Shown here: piece by piece, positions 27,274-34,546 of the stretch
Numbering within the stretch: the first letter of the stretch is position 1
How the letters are laid out: each line of letters begins with the position of its first letter
Source of the DNA: Streptomyces genisteinicus
Lineage (GTDB): Bacteria > Actinomycetota > Actinomycetes > Streptomycetales > Streptomycetaceae
Reading direction: 5' to 3'
DNA length: 64,000 nucleotides
NCBI RefSeq assembly: GCF_014489615.1
Contig: NZ_CP060825.1
Coordinates: forward strand, 3,263,501-3,327,500
Made by a program: the position numbers and the translations under genes
Notes under the pieces: generated by a model
The model's input: only the letters and a program-made list of their open reading frames with translations
Told to the model about the DNA's origin: nothing
The model's database searches: none

Positions 27274-27846
27274 CTACTTGAAGAACGCGATCCCGTCGTC
27301 GGGAAGGTCGCCCAGGTCCTTGGCCCAGGAGGCGACCTCCTCCGGGGTGACGACCTTCTTCAGGTGCGCGGACATGTACGGCCGCAGCGGGACCTCGGGG
27401 GTGGCCTTCTCGCCGACCCACATCAGGTCGCTCTTGACGTAGCCGTAGAGGCGCTTGCCGCCGCTGTACGGGCCGGAGGCCGCGGTCCGCGCGACGGCGT
27501 CGGTGACCAGGTCGATCTGCGGCTTCTGGTCGGCGAGCTCGCCGTACCAGATCTCGACGATGCCCTGGTCGCGCACCATCACGACCTCGACCTTGCGGTC
27601 CTTGTCGATGCGCCAGTAGCCGCTCTCGCTCTCCAGCGGCCGCACCTTGTTGCCCTCGGCGTCGAGGACCCAGGAGTGCGAGACGTACTCGATGAAGTCC
27701 CGGCCGTCGTGGCTGAAGGTGACGGACTGGCCGAAGTTGCACTTCTCGGCGCCGGGGAAGTCCGATACGCCCGCGCCTTCCCACGTGCCGAGGAGGAACG
27801 CGAGGGGGACGAGGTCCGGGTTGAGGTCGGACGGGATCTCGATCAT
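27274..27846 (-). CDS. Nitrobindin-type heme-binding beta-barrel protein (FABP/THAP4-like)
   Basis: The 190-aa soluble protein has the nitrobindin signature LGTWEGAG near residue 20. Repeated beta strands follow (FIEYVSHSWVLD, LESESGYWRIDKDRKVEVVM, IVEIWYGELADQKPQIDL), ending with RPYMSAHLKKVVTPEEV, which carries the expected C-terminal His. Family members bind heme in a ten-stranded barrel and isomerise peroxynitrite to nitrate. The ATG at 27846 lacks a strong ribosome-binding site. It begins 37 nt after the 32-aa membrane peptide gene, so the two may be coupled. Confidence 0.88.
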   Translation of the reverse strand: MIEIPSDLNPDLVPLAFLLGTWEGAGVSDFPGAEKCNFGQSVTFSHDGRDFIEYVSHSWVLDAEGNKVRPLESESGYWRIDKDRKVEVVMVRDQGIVEIWYGELADQKPQIDLVTDAVARTAASGPYSGGKRLYGYVKSDLMWVGEKATPEVPLRPYMSAHLKKVVTPEEVASWAKDLGDLPDDGIAFFK

Positions 27847-27883
27847 GAGCAGCTCTGTCGGTCGGTGGCGGAGGTACAGGCGG

Positions 27884-27982
27884 TCAGCGCTGGCCCTGGT
27901 ACAGCTTCTTCACGGCGAGGCCGGTGAAGGCGAGCACGGCGACGCAGACCAGTGCCAGCAGGACTTCGAAGAAAAGGATCAC
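27884..27982 (-). CDS. 32-aa single-pass membrane peptide
   Basis: The short minus-strand ORF starts at GTG 27982, 7 nt after a strong GAGGAG. The peptide is almost entirely one hydrophobic helix (VILFFEVLLALVCVAVLAF) followed by TGLAVKKLYQGQR, a positively charged end that would stay in the cytoplasm. A strong upstream terminator (28016-28052) separates it from the three-gene membrane operon, and the nitrobindin gene follows 37 nt downstream. I do not know a function; small membrane peptides of this form often modulate a membrane partner. Confidence 0.65.
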   Translation of the reverse strand: MILFFEVLLALVCVAVLAFTGLAVKKLYQGQR

Positions 27983-28015
27983 GACGGGGCTCCTCGCGGG
28001 GCGTGACGGCAGTAC

Positions 28016-28052
28016 GGGCCGGACCCCAGCTTAATGGCCTGGGGTCCGGCCC
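28016..28052 (-). terminator. Hairpin terminator of the three-gene membrane operon
   Basis: The perfect 14-bp stem GGGCCGGACCCCAG / CTGGGGTCCGGCCC with a 9-nt loop starts about 17 bases past the stop codon at 28070. Confidence 0.8.
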
Positions 28053-28069
28053 GTTCTGCGAGGGCGGTC

Positions 28070-29206
28070 TCAGCCGAGCAGCTGGTTCTGCAGGACCACC
28101 GTCTGGTGGAACGGCACCTGCGGGACCTCGCCCTTGCGGGAGAGCACCACGAGCGCCACCGTGTCACCCGCGGTGATGTAGGCGTGCCGCACGTGGACGG
28201 GACCGCGCGGGGCCGCCTCGTCGTACACGTAGCGCTCGGTGCCGGTGACCTCCGCCCGGCGGTCGTAGCCGTCGTCGACCGAGGACATCTCCTCGACGCC
28301 CACGGGCCGCAGCGACAGGTCGGGGCCGCTGGCCACGTTGTCGACGAAGAAGTCGCCGGCGACCGCGGACGTGTGGAAGCGGAGCAGGAAGACCCGTGCC
28401 GAGGTGCCGTCCGGCATGGTCCAGCCGCGTGCGGCCACCTGCCGGACCCGCGACTCGGTCAGGTGCTCGCGCAGCGCCTCCCGCTCGTCCTCCTCGTACT
28501 CGCGGAGGTAGCGGTCGACGGTCGTGCGTCCCTTCTCGGCCTGCAGCGTCCGGTCGGGCCGACTGCCCGCCGGAGCGGGGAGCAGCAGCGCGCCCAGGTC
28601 CGCGTAGTGGATCTCGCCGACGTTCTCCGGCGCGTAGGGCAGCGGGGCGCCGGCCGGCAGGGCCGGCTTCGTGAGCTTCGGGTACTCCCAGCGGCCGTCG
28701 TCCAGGGTCGACAGTCCCGGGACGTCGGTGCGCTCCTGGGACACGATCCCGTAGGCCGTGCCCGTGCCGACGGCCGCGAGGACGACCGTGGCGGCGGTCC
28801 AGCGCAGCACGGCCCGCAGCACCCGCCGCTCCCGGAACGGCACCCGCGGGGCGGGGGCGGGCGCCGGGGGCGGTCCGGCGGGAGGCGCGGGGTGCCCGGG
28901 GTGCGCCGCCGCCGGGTCGGGGGCGGGCGCGGCCGGCGGGGCGGAGGGCGCGGGGACCTCCGCCGCGGGCGGTGCCGCCACGGGCGGCTCCGGCGCGGAC
29001 GGCTCCGCCGCGGACGGCTCCGGCGCGGACGGCTCCGCCGCGGACGGCTCCGGCGCGGACGGCTCCGCCGCGGACGCGGGGGTCGCCCGGGGCGCCTCGG
29101 CGGCGGCCGGGGACGCGGGAGCGTCCGGGGCGGCGGGCGTCGCGGCCCCGGAGGTCGCGGCGGCGGTGTCCGTCGCGGGCGGGGTCGGCTGGGCTTCGGT
29201 GGTCAC
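28070..29206 (-). CDS. Single-pass membrane protein with PSAPEPSAAE repeats (third gene of paralogous operon)
   Basis: The 378-aa protein has a long Ala/Pro/Glu-rich cytoplasmic N-terminus (about 125 residues) containing tandem AEPSAPEPSA repeats. One membrane helix follows (VLRWTAATVVLAAVGTGTAYG), then an extracellular domain of about 215 residues (LGALLLPAPAGSRPDRT ... VVLQNQLLG). The extracellular domain is recognisably related in layout to the two genes upstream (LLLP-P-G start, central acidic helix, C-terminal strands). Its GTG start at 29206 overlaps the preceding TGA (GTGA). No catalytic motif is seen; it may be a solute-sensing or structural subunit of a membrane complex. Confidence 0.8.
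   Translation of the reverse strand: MTTEAQPTPPATDTAAATSGAATPAAPDAPASPAAAEAPRATPASAAEPSAPEPSAAEPSAPEPSAAEPSAPEPPVAAPPAAEVPAPSAPPAAPAPDPAAAHPGHPAPPAGPPPAPAPAPRVPFRERRVLRAVLRWTAATVVLAAVGTGTAYGIVSQERTDVPGLSTLDDGRWEYPKLTKPALPAGAPLPYAPENVGEIHYADLGALLLPAPAGSRPDRTLQAEKGRTTVDRYLREYEEDEREALREHLTESRVRQVAARGWTMPDGTSARVFLLRFHTSAVAGDFFVDNVASGPDLSLRPVGVEEMSSVDDGYDRRAEVTGTERYVYDEAAPRGPVHVRHAYITAGDTVALVVLSRKGEVPQVPFHQTVVLQNQLLG
28985..29075. repeat. 30-bp in-frame tandem repeat (AEPSAPEPSA)
   Basis: Three copies of a 30-bp unit (GGCTCCGCCGCGGACGGCTC ... on the plus strand) encode alternating PSAPE/PSAAE decapeptides in the cytoplasmic linker. Being a multiple of three, copy-number change keeps the frame. 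Confidence 0.8.
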
Positions 29207-30111
29207 ACGGCCTCCCCGGGCGACGTGATGTGGTCGAGCTGGTCGCGCACCAGATCCTTGATCGTCCCCGTCCGGAGGTCCTTCACGCCGTACGCGTACA
29301 CGCTGACGAGGACCTCCCCCACGGGGGCGCTGCACAGCATGACGTCGAGTTCGACCTCGTCGTCCTCGGGCAGCAGGTAGCACGTCGCCTTCGGGTGGCC
29401 CGGGATCTTCGGACCCTTGCGGAAGATCTCGAAGGCTCCGGCCATCTGCTTGTCGAACTCGGCGATGTTCCGCACCGCCTTGGTGTTCTCCAGCTGCGCC
29501 AGCCGGATCTCCACCACGAAGCTCGCGTCCTCGGGACGGTAGCTCCGTACCGCCACGCCCTTGATCCCCAGCTCGTCGACGGCCTTCTGGTGCTGCCGCC
29601 GCTGCTTGCCCGGCAGCCCTCGCGACCCCTCCTTGAACAGGGCGACCGCGCGCTCGGCGTCCAGCACGCTGTCGTTGCCGAACTCGTCGACGTCCGGCCC
29701 CGGCACGTAGCCGATCGGCAGGGGCAGCAGGTCGGCCGCCAAGCCGGTGGGCTTCAGCGACGGCTCCTCAGGCTCCGTGTGCTCGCCCGGTTCGGCCCAG
29801 ACGGTGGTCGGGGCGGTACGGTCCGCGTCCTGCACGGCCGACCAGCCCCACACCCCTCCGCCGGCGATCAGCCCGAGGCCGACAACGGCCGCGGTGAGCG
29901 CGACGGGGAAGCGGCGGCGCCGCGCGGGCCCGTCCGCGACCGGTACGGGACCGGCGGGCTCGGGTGCGGCGGACGGCTCGGTCACGTGACCGGCGGCGGG
30001 CTCGGGCGCGGCGGACGCCGACGCCTGCGGCGCCTGCGGCGGGTCGGCGGGCGCCGCCGGAGCGGCGGGCTCGGCGGCGGGCTGCGCTACGGGTTCCGGC
30101 TGCTCGGTCAC
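29203..30111 (-). CDS. Single-pass membrane protein (second gene of paralogous operon)
   Basis: The 302-aa protein has a Pro/Ala/Glu-rich cytoplasmic N-terminus of about 65 residues, a basic RRRRFP stop-transfer, and one helix (VALTAAVVGLGLIAGGGVWG). Its extracellular domain of about 210 residues contains LLPLPIGYVPGPDVDEFG and a Cys pair (ATCYLLPEDD ... DVMLCSAP) that could form a disulfide. It starts at GTG 30111 overlapping the upstream TGA and ends overlapping the next GTG, so all three genes are tightly coupled. No known domain is recognised with confidence. Confidence 0.8.
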   Translation of the reverse strand: MTEQPEPVAQPAAEPAAPAAPADPPQAPQASASAAPEPAAGHVTEPSAAPEPAGPVPVADGPARRRRFPVALTAAVVGLGLIAGGGVWGWSAVQDADRTAPTTVWAEPGEHTEPEEPSLKPTGLAADLLPLPIGYVPGPDVDEFGNDSVLDAERAVALFKEGSRGLPGKQRRQHQKAVDELGIKGVAVRSYRPEDASFVVEIRLAQLENTKAVRNIAEFDKQMAGAFEIFRKGPKIPGHPKATCYLLPEDDEVELDVMLCSAPVGEVLVSVYAYGVKDLRTGTIKDLVRDQLDHITSPGEAV

Positions 30112-30944
30112 AGGCGCTCCAACTGACGCTTGGCGAGGGACTTCAGGTCCTTCTCGTTGATCGGCCCCGAGTTGTTCGCGTACTCGATGAGCATCACGAT
30201 GTCGCCACGCCAGGCCACGGCCCGGCCCCGGTACAGCGGCTCGTAACCCGCCTCGCGCAGCGGCTCGTCGAAGACGTAGGTACGGCCCTCGGCGCTGCCC
30301 GGGATCGGCTCGCCGTCGTTGCCCGCCCACTTGTCCTCGTCCAGGTACCACTGCTGGCCCTCGCCGAAGGAGGACGCCCTCAGCTCGTGCTCCTCACGGA
30401 ACTGGATCAGCTGGATGTCGACGTAGACCTTGCCGCCCACGGACCAGCTGACGCTCGCGCAGCGACGGAAGTCGTCCTCCGCGAGCTCCTCGAACATGTA
30501 GTCCTCCTCCTCGAACCACTGGGCGTACGAGAAGAGGTCCTGCCAGGCCGCCTTCGACTCCGTCTTCGCGCCCTTGGGCTTCGGCAGCAGCAGCTCCCGG
30601 AGGTCGCCGTCGGTCTTGACCCAGCGGTTGACGTTGACGGAACGGGCCGTCGTGCCCGGCCCCGCCGGGACGGGGTCCGGGGTCCGGAGGTCCGGCTGCG
30701 AGAGCACCGGGAGCGGCGTCGGCTCCCGGTGGTACTGCACGGCATAGCCGGTGACGGTGCCCGCGACGACGCCGAGAACGGCGGCCGCGGCGATCAGTGC
30801 GGTGGTGCGCCCGCGACGGCGGCGGGGCGCGGCGGTCTCCTGCCGCCCGGCGCCGCCCGGCGCCGGTGGCGCGTCAGGGGCCGGAGCCTGTGCGGCCCCG
30901 GTGTCCTGCGATTCCAAAGGGTCCCCCCACGAGACGTGAAGCAC
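30108..30944 (-). CDS. Single-pass membrane protein (first gene of paralogous operon)
   Basis: The 278-aa protein has a short Pro/Ala-rich cytoplasmic N-terminus, a basic PRRRRGRTT patch, and one helix (ALIAAAAVLGVVAGTVTGYA). Its extracellular domain of about 205 residues begins near LRELLLPKPKGAKTESK and ends IEYANNSGPINEKDLKSLAK. A TTG at 30917 (LESQDTG), preceded by GGGGGGA, is a reasonable alternative to the listed GTG 30944. It heads the operon of three similar proteins. It probably shares its promoter region with the divergent dsrE-like gene. The biological role is unknown. Confidence 0.78.
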   Translation of the reverse strand: MLHVSWGDPLESQDTGAAQAPAPDAPPAPGGAGRQETAAPRRRRGRTTALIAAAAVLGVVAGTVTGYAVQYHREPTPLPVLSQPDLRTPDPVPAGPGTTARSVNVNRWVKTDGDLRELLLPKPKGAKTESKAAWQDLFSYAQWFEEEDYMFEELAEDDFRRCASVSWSVGGKVYVDIQLIQFREEHELRASSFGEGQQWYLDEDKWAGNDGEPIPGSAEGRTYVFDEPLREAGYEPLYRGRAVAWRGDIVMLIEYANNSGPINEKDLKSLAKRQLERL

Positions 30945-31008
30945 GAATTCCGTATCCGCGCTGCACAGCAGACAGCCGAGGCGGGCCGGAGGTTGTGCGC
31001 GGGCGCAT

Positions 31009-31014
31009 TACAGT
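31009..31014 (+). promoter_or_regulatory. -10 box TACAGT, predicted leaderless dsrE-like transcript
   Basis: TACAGT ends 7 nt before ATG 31022. Confidence 0.6.
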
Positions 31015-31021
31015 TCGGCAC

Positions 31022-31384
31022 ATGGCGAAGAAGCTCGTGATCAAGGTGACCGCCGGGGCCGACGCCCCCGAACGCTGCTCCCAGGCCTTCACCGTGGCGG
31101 CCGTCGCCGTCGCCAGTGGCGTGGAGGTGTCGCTCTGGCTGACCGGCGAGTCCTCGTGGTTCGCGCTCCCGGGCCGGGCGGCCGAGTTCGAACTGCCGCA
31201 CGCGGCACCGCTTCCGGAGCTCCTGGCGTCGATCCTGGCGGGCGGGAGCATCACGCTGTGCACGCAGTGCGCGAAGCGCCGGGAGATCACGGAGAAGGAC
31301 GTGCTGGAGGGCGTGCGGATCGCGGGCGCCCAGGTGTTCGTCAGCGAGGCGGTCCAGGACGACGTGCAGGCACTCGTCTACTAG
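31022..31384 (+). CDS. DsrE-family protein
   Basis: The 120-aa soluble protein has the DsrE/TusD-like Rossmann fold. MAKKLVIKVTAGADAPERCS begins the first strand and loop, VEVSLWLTGESSWFAL is the second, and SITLCTQCAKRREITEKDVL holds two cysteines in the position where sulfur-relay members carry the reactive Cys. It may carry or bind sulfur or a metal; in actinomycetes the role is unclear. The leaderless ATG is at 31022. Its UAG stop codon forms part of the CTAG target sequence at the left end of a MITE-like insertion. Confidence 0.83.
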   Translation: MAKKLVIKVTAGADAPERCSQAFTVAAVAVASGVEVSLWLTGESSWFALPGRAAEFELPHAAPLPELLASILAGGSITLCTQCAKRREITEKDVLEGVRIAGAQVFVSEAVQDDVQALVY

Positions 31385-31561
31385 GCCTTGTCTGACACAT
31401 GGCGCCGTCCGCCCGAAGGGCGGGGCGCGCGGCGTCCGGTGCGTGCGATCGCAAGGCGGAGGATCATCCTCGTACCGGGCGTACTCGGATGACTCCGACA
31501 ACGCAGCGAGGGTGCGTGCCGGGCGTCGCGCGCCAGGCGGGATGTGTCAGACAAGGCCTAG
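31381..31561. mobile_element. MITE-like element, about 180 bp, with perfect 20-bp inverted ends
   Basis: CTAGGCCTTGTCTGACACAT at 31381-31400 is repeated as its exact reverse complement at 31542-31561. The CTAG at each outer end can be read as a duplicated 4-bp target, leaving GCCTTGTCTGACACAT as 16-bp terminal repeats. The 140-bp interior has no ORF of its own. It looks like a non-autonomous derivative of an IS5- or IS630-type element. The left end coincides with the dsrE-like stop codon, so that protein is unchanged. Confidence 0.8.
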
Positions 31562-31583
31562 TCCCGCCCGCCGACCGGGGTGC

Positions 31584-31847
31584 CTAACGGTGCGGCCGGC
31601 GTTTGCCGTCGAGTTCGTCCCACCACTCGTCGGACGCCGGATCGCCGCTGGGGTCGTCCCACCAGCGGTCGTCCGGCCCCCGCCGGTTCGCCACCATCGC
31701 GGCGACCGGCGGGATGACCATGGCCACCACGCACATGCCGACGGCCACCGGAACCGACCACAGACGCACCACGGCCCAGGCGGAGACGAAGAGGACGAGG
31801 CATCCGCCCATCATCCACAGGTACACGCGGCGCCTTCGGGCGAGCAT
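31584..31847 (-). CDS. DUF3099 small membrane protein
   Basis: The 87-aa protein begins MLARRRRVYLWMMGGCLVLF and has two membrane helices (YLWMMGGCLVLFVSAWAVV and VAVGMCVVAMVIPPVAAMVA) followed by an acidic/Trp-rich cytoplasmic tail (DDRWWDDPSGD). This is the layout of the DUF3099 family found in actinomycetes; the function is unknown. The ATG at 31847 has both a TAGGCT -10 box 6 nt upstream and a GGAG immediately before it, so a leaderless or short-leader mRNA is likely. Confidence 0.8.
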   Translation of the reverse strand: MLARRRRVYLWMMGGCLVLFVSAWAVVRLWSVPVAVGMCVVAMVIPPVAAMVANRRGPDDRWWDDPSGDPASDEWWDELDGKRRPHR

Positions 31848-31853
31848 GTCTCC

Positions 31854-31859
31854 AGCCTA
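31854..31859 (-). promoter_or_regulatory. -10 box TAGGCT, predicted leaderless DUF3099 transcript
   Basis: TAGGCT on the minus strand is 6 nt before ATG 31847. Confidence 0.5.
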
Positions 31860-31890
31860 CGGCGGCCGCGGCGCCCGTGGCAGGGCATGA

Positions 31891-31949
31891 CCGAAGGGCC
31901 GCACCTCGATCCCGGTAGCGTCCAACCCCCAGGAGGTGCGGCCCTTCGG
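31891..31949 (-). terminator. Long hairpin terminator after DUF1416
   Basis: The perfect 16-bp stem CCGAAGGGCCGCACCT (31891-31906) / AGGTGCGGCCCTTCGG (31934-31949) closes a 27-nt loop just beyond the stop codon of the sulfurtransferase operon. Confidence 0.75.
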
Positions 31950-31962
31950 CCGGTCACGTCGG

Positions 31963-32250
31963 TCAGACCGCGATCGCGACCTCGGCGAGGCCGCCCGTCT
32001 GGGCGACGACCGTGCGGTCCGCCGTGGCGCCCGGGACGAGGGCGCGCACGGTCCAGGTGCCCTCGGCCGCGTAGAACCGGAACTGCCCGGTGGCCGAGGT
32101 CGGGACCTCGGCGGTGAACTCACCGGTCGAGTCCAGGAGTCGGACGTAACCGACGACGGGCTCGCCGTCCTTGGTCACCTGGCCCTGGATGGTGGTCTCA
32201 CCGGGCTTGATCGTCGAGGCGTCGGGGCCGCCGGCCTTCGCTCCACACAT
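31963..32250 (-). CDS. DUF1416 protein, partner of the sulfurtransferase
   Basis: The 95-aa protein (MCGAKAGGPDASTIKPGETT...) has the DUF1416 beta-sandwich pattern: IQGQVTKDGEPVVGYVRLLD, GEFTAEVPTSATGQFRFYAA and WTVRALVPGATADR. Its second residue is Cys, exposed near the N-terminus, which could accept sulfur. It lies 30 nt after the rhodanese-type sulfurtransferase gene, with its own GGAGAG, a pairing conserved in actinomycetes. The biochemical role is unproven. Confidence 0.85.
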   Translation of the reverse strand: MCGAKAGGPDASTIKPGETTIQGQVTKDGEPVVGYVRLLDSTGEFTAEVPTSATGQFRFYAAEGTWTVRALVPGATADRTVVAQTGGLAEVAIAV

Positions 32251-32280
32251 GCTGCTCTCCAGAAAGGTCGGGGGGAGGGG

Positions 32281-33120
32281 TTACTTGTTGGCGCCGAGCT
32301 CGATCGGCACGCCGACGAGGGAGCCGTACTCGGTCCAGGAACCGTCGTAGTTCTTGACGTTCTCCTGGCCGAGCAGCTCGTGCAGCACGAACCAGGTCAG
32401 CGCGGAGCGCTCGCCGATGCGGCAGTAGGCGATCGTGTCCTTGGACAGGTCGACCTGCTCGTCCTCGTAGAGGGCCTTGAGCTCGTCGTCCGACTTGAAC
32501 GTGCCGTCGTCGTTGGCGTTCTTCGACCACGGGATGTTGCGGGCGCTGGGCACGTGGCCCGGGCGCTGCGACTGCTCCTGCGGCAGGTGCGCCGGGGCGA
32601 GCAGCTTGCCGCTGAACTCGTCGGGCGAGCGCACGTCGACCAGGTTCTGCGAGCCGATCGCGGCGACGACGTCGTCACGGAAGGCGCGGATGGAGGCGTC
32701 CTGCGGCTTGGCCTTGTACGCGGTGGCCTCGCGGACCGGCACCTCGGCGACCAGGTCGCGGGAGTCGAGCTCCCACTTCTTGCGGCCGCCGTCGAGGAGA
32801 CGGACGTCACCGTGACCGTAGAGCTTGAAGTACCAGAAGGCGTAGGAGGCGAACCAGTTGTTGTTGCCGCCGTAGAGGACGACGGTGGAGTCGTTCGCGA
32901 TGCCCTTGGCCGAGAGGAGCTTCTCGAAGCCCTCCTGGTCGATGAAGTCGCGGCGGACCGGGTCCTGGAGGTCCTTCGTCCAGTCGATCCGGATCGCGTT
33001 GGTGATGTGGTTCTTGTCGTAGGCCGAGGTGTCCTCGTCGACCTCGACGATGACGACCTTCGGGTCGTCGAGGTGGGCCTCGACCCAGTCGGCGTCTACC
33101 AGGACGTCGCTGCGGCTCAT
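32281..33120 (-). CDS. Thiosulfate/3-mercaptopyruvate sulfurtransferase (tandem rhodanese)
   Basis: The 279-aa enzyme has two rhodanese domains (about residues 5-125 and 150-275). The second holds the persulfide Cys in DTIAYCRIGERSALTWFVL, with the six-residue loop CRIGER. The first contains the inactive counterpart around STVVLYGGNNNWFASYAFWY. It moves sulfane sulfur from thiosulfate or mercaptopyruvate to cyanide or thiols; homologues are often called CysA2/SseC-type in actinobacteria. The ribosome-binding site GGAGGAG precedes ATG 33120. A leader peptide ORF lies 144 nt upstream, suggesting attenuation by cysteine or sulfur supply. Confidence 0.92.
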   Translation of the reverse strand: MSRSDVLVDADWVEAHLDDPKVVIVEVDEDTSAYDKNHITNAIRIDWTKDLQDPVRRDFIDQEGFEKLLSAKGIANDSTVVLYGGNNNWFASYAFWYFKLYGHGDVRLLDGGRKKWELDSRDLVAEVPVREATAYKAKPQDASIRAFRDDVVAAIGSQNLVDVRSPDEFSGKLLAPAHLPQEQSQRPGHVPSARNIPWSKNANDDGTFKSDDELKALYEDEQVDLSKDTIAYCRIGERSALTWFVLHELLGQENVKNYDGSWTEYGSLVGVPIELGANK

Positions 33121-33264
33121 GGTTCTTCTCCTCCGGGGCAGTGTGCGGCGGTGGTGCGCGGGGGATGGTGCGCGAGGGGTGTGCGGGCACGCGAGAGGCG
33201 CGTCGGCCGGCACGGGCGGCCCCGACAGAGGTCGCAGGGCCTGAGGGATACGGGAGGAACCCGC

Positions 33265-33348
33265 TCAGACAGGGCGACAGAGCATGGCGGCGACGCGGCA
33301 CAGGTCTACTGCCCGCCGCTTCGTGAGATCCGCCTGTCGCTGCTTCAT
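33265..33348 (-). CDS. 27-aa leader peptide of the sulfurtransferase operon
   Basis: The ORF begins MKQRQADLTKRR and ends DLCRVAAMLCRPV. It carries two Cys codons and the DLxRxxxxxC pattern seen in the small peptides NCBI labels as putative leader peptides upstream of sulfur-metabolism genes in actinobacteria. The ATG at 33348 is leaderless, with TACGAT 7 nt upstream. It probably acts by ribosome stalling when cysteinyl-tRNA is scarce, changing folding or coupling of the 144-nt region before the sulfurtransferase gene. No protein function of its own is expected. Confidence 0.8.
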   Translation of the reverse strand: MKQRQADLTKRRAVDLCRVAAMLCRPV

Positions 33349-33355
33349 GGCACCG

Positions 33356-33385
33356 ATCGTAGGGACGAGACGGCGGCGATGTCAC
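33356..33385 (-). promoter_or_regulatory. Promoter of the sulfurtransferase operon
   Basis: On the minus strand GTGACA (33380-33385), an 18-bp spacer and TACGAT (33356-33361) form a good vegetative promoter. Its start point falls on the leader peptide ATG. Confidence 0.65.
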
Positions 33386-33393
33386 CGGCGTGT

Positions 33394-33519
33394 CGCATGG
33401 TGAGACGCGATCGTCCACGATGCGAAACGAAAAGGGGGACGGATCGCCCTTCCGCACCATCGGCGGAGGGGGCCGTCCCCCGTCCTTCTGCCTGCCGGAC
33501 ACAGCCGTCTCACCATGCG
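33394..33519. repeat. 14-bp inverted repeat flanking the promoter region
   Basis: CGCATGGTGAGACG (33394-33407) and its exact complement CGTCTCACCATGCG (33506-33519) lie 98 bp apart. The first abuts the -35 of the leader-peptide promoter. They may be paired binding sites for a regulator of sulfur genes. Otherwise 33408-33601 contains only a hairpin (33434-33481). Confidence 0.55.
33434..33481 (-). terminator. Possible terminator of the DUF2993 gene
   Basis: The 9-bp stem GGGGGACGG / CCGTCCCCC with a 30-nt loop lies downstream of the minus-strand DUF2993 gene, which ends at 33602. It is weaker than the other hairpins because of the long loop. Confidence 0.4.
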
Positions 33520-33601
33520 GCCACGACCCGTTTCCCGGGCGGTTCCGGACGCGGCGGCCCGGGCCCCGCGGGGCTCGGTGCCGCCTGCGGTGGCCGGGCG
33601 C

Positions 33602-34351
33602 TCAGCCCGTGAGCGCGACGTCCTTGCCCGTCCCCGAGAAGCGCAGACCCTCGTCCGTCACCCCGACCTCGTCGAGGGTGATGCTCGACGGCAGACCGTC
33701 GATCTTCAGGTCGTAGTCGACCGCCTTGCGCAGCCGGTCGTCGAAGCCCGGCACGGGCAGCTTCGGCAGCGTCTCGGCCTTCATGCGGACGATGGTGCCC
33801 TCCTGGAGGGTCACCGTGCTGTACGTCGAGACCTGCCGGTCGCCGAGCAGCGCCTTCACCGCGGCCGGCACCTCGATGCCGGCGCCCTCCAGCACCTCGG
33901 CCAGCGGTCCCGCCAGCTTCACCTGGCCCTTGGCGGCGCGCTCGGCGCCCGCGTAGGAGACCGTGGCGCCCTTGGGGGCGGCGGCGGTCAGGTCCGCGTA
34001 CGAGATCCGCGCCGAGCCGTCGGCCGTGCCCGCGGTGGCGGAGGAGAAGCTGCTGTCGATCCGCACGTCCCGCAGGTCCGCCCGGACCTCGGTGACGTTG
34101 ACGTCCCGGCCGCCCGCGGTGGCGGTGATGCCGCCGATGCTGACGTCCACCTCGTCGAGCTCCTTGCCGATCACCTGGGTGAGGAACGGGAAGCCGTGGA
34201 TGGAGACCTCGGGCGTCGAGTCCAGCCCCTGACTGCTCCTGATCTTGTCGGCCGCCTCCGACTCGGCGAAGTTGACCGCCAGGCGGTCCGCCGCGACGAA
34301 GAGACCGCCGAGGATCACGCCGAGGATCAGAAGTATCCGCAGTGCACGCAT
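33602..34351 (-). CDS. DUF2993 (LmeA-like) secreted or anchored lipid-binding protein
   Basis: The 249-aa protein has an N-terminal membrane anchor or signal (MRALRILLILGVILGGLFVA), then the DUF2993 pattern: NFAESEAADKIRSSQG, VSIHGFPFLTQVIGKELDEVDVS, and later DYDLKIDGLPSSITLDEVGV. Mycobacterial LmeA, of the same family, is a periplasmic lipid-binding protein needed for lipomannan maturation. The ATG at 34351 is used because the in-frame extension to 34423 precedes the signal peptide. The gene stands alone, with the preceding gene's terminator upstream. Confidence 0.83.
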   Translation of the reverse strand: MRALRILLILGVILGGLFVAADRLAVNFAESEAADKIRSSQGLDSTPEVSIHGFPFLTQVIGKELDEVDVSIGGITATAGGRDVNVTEVRADLRDVRIDSSFSSATAGTADGSARISYADLTAAAPKGATVSYAGAERAAKGQVKLAGPLAEVLEGAGIEVPAAVKALLGDRQVSTYSTVTLQEGTIVRMKAETLPKLPVPGFDDRLRKAVDYDLKIDGLPSSITLDEVGVTDEGLRFSGTGKDVALTG

Positions 34352-34517
34352 TGTTCGGTGTCCCCCACCCTTTTCCGTGGCCCCCGGTCGCCCACGGGCG
34401 AGAATCAGTCCGGACGACGCCATCTGCTGAATGATCGACGCCCCGGAACCCCGGTTGGTTCCTGGCGCCTCCTGGGCCTCTTCCCGCCCTGCGCCGCCCG
34501 ATGCCTGCCGGCGGGCA

Positions 34518-34545
34518 CCGGCGAGGGGGCGGGCCCCCTCGCCGG
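34518..34545 (-). terminator. Hairpin terminator directly after the large membrane-protein gene
   Basis: The perfect 12-bp stem CCGGCGAGGGGG / CCCCCTCGCCGG with a CGGG loop starts one base after the stop codon. Confidence 0.75.
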
Positions 34546-34546
34546 C

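Noticed and set aside
28034..30126. Long plus-strand ORFs opposite the three membrane-protein genes
   Set aside because: Compositionally biased shadows; the minus-strand proteins have consistent topology and coupled starts.
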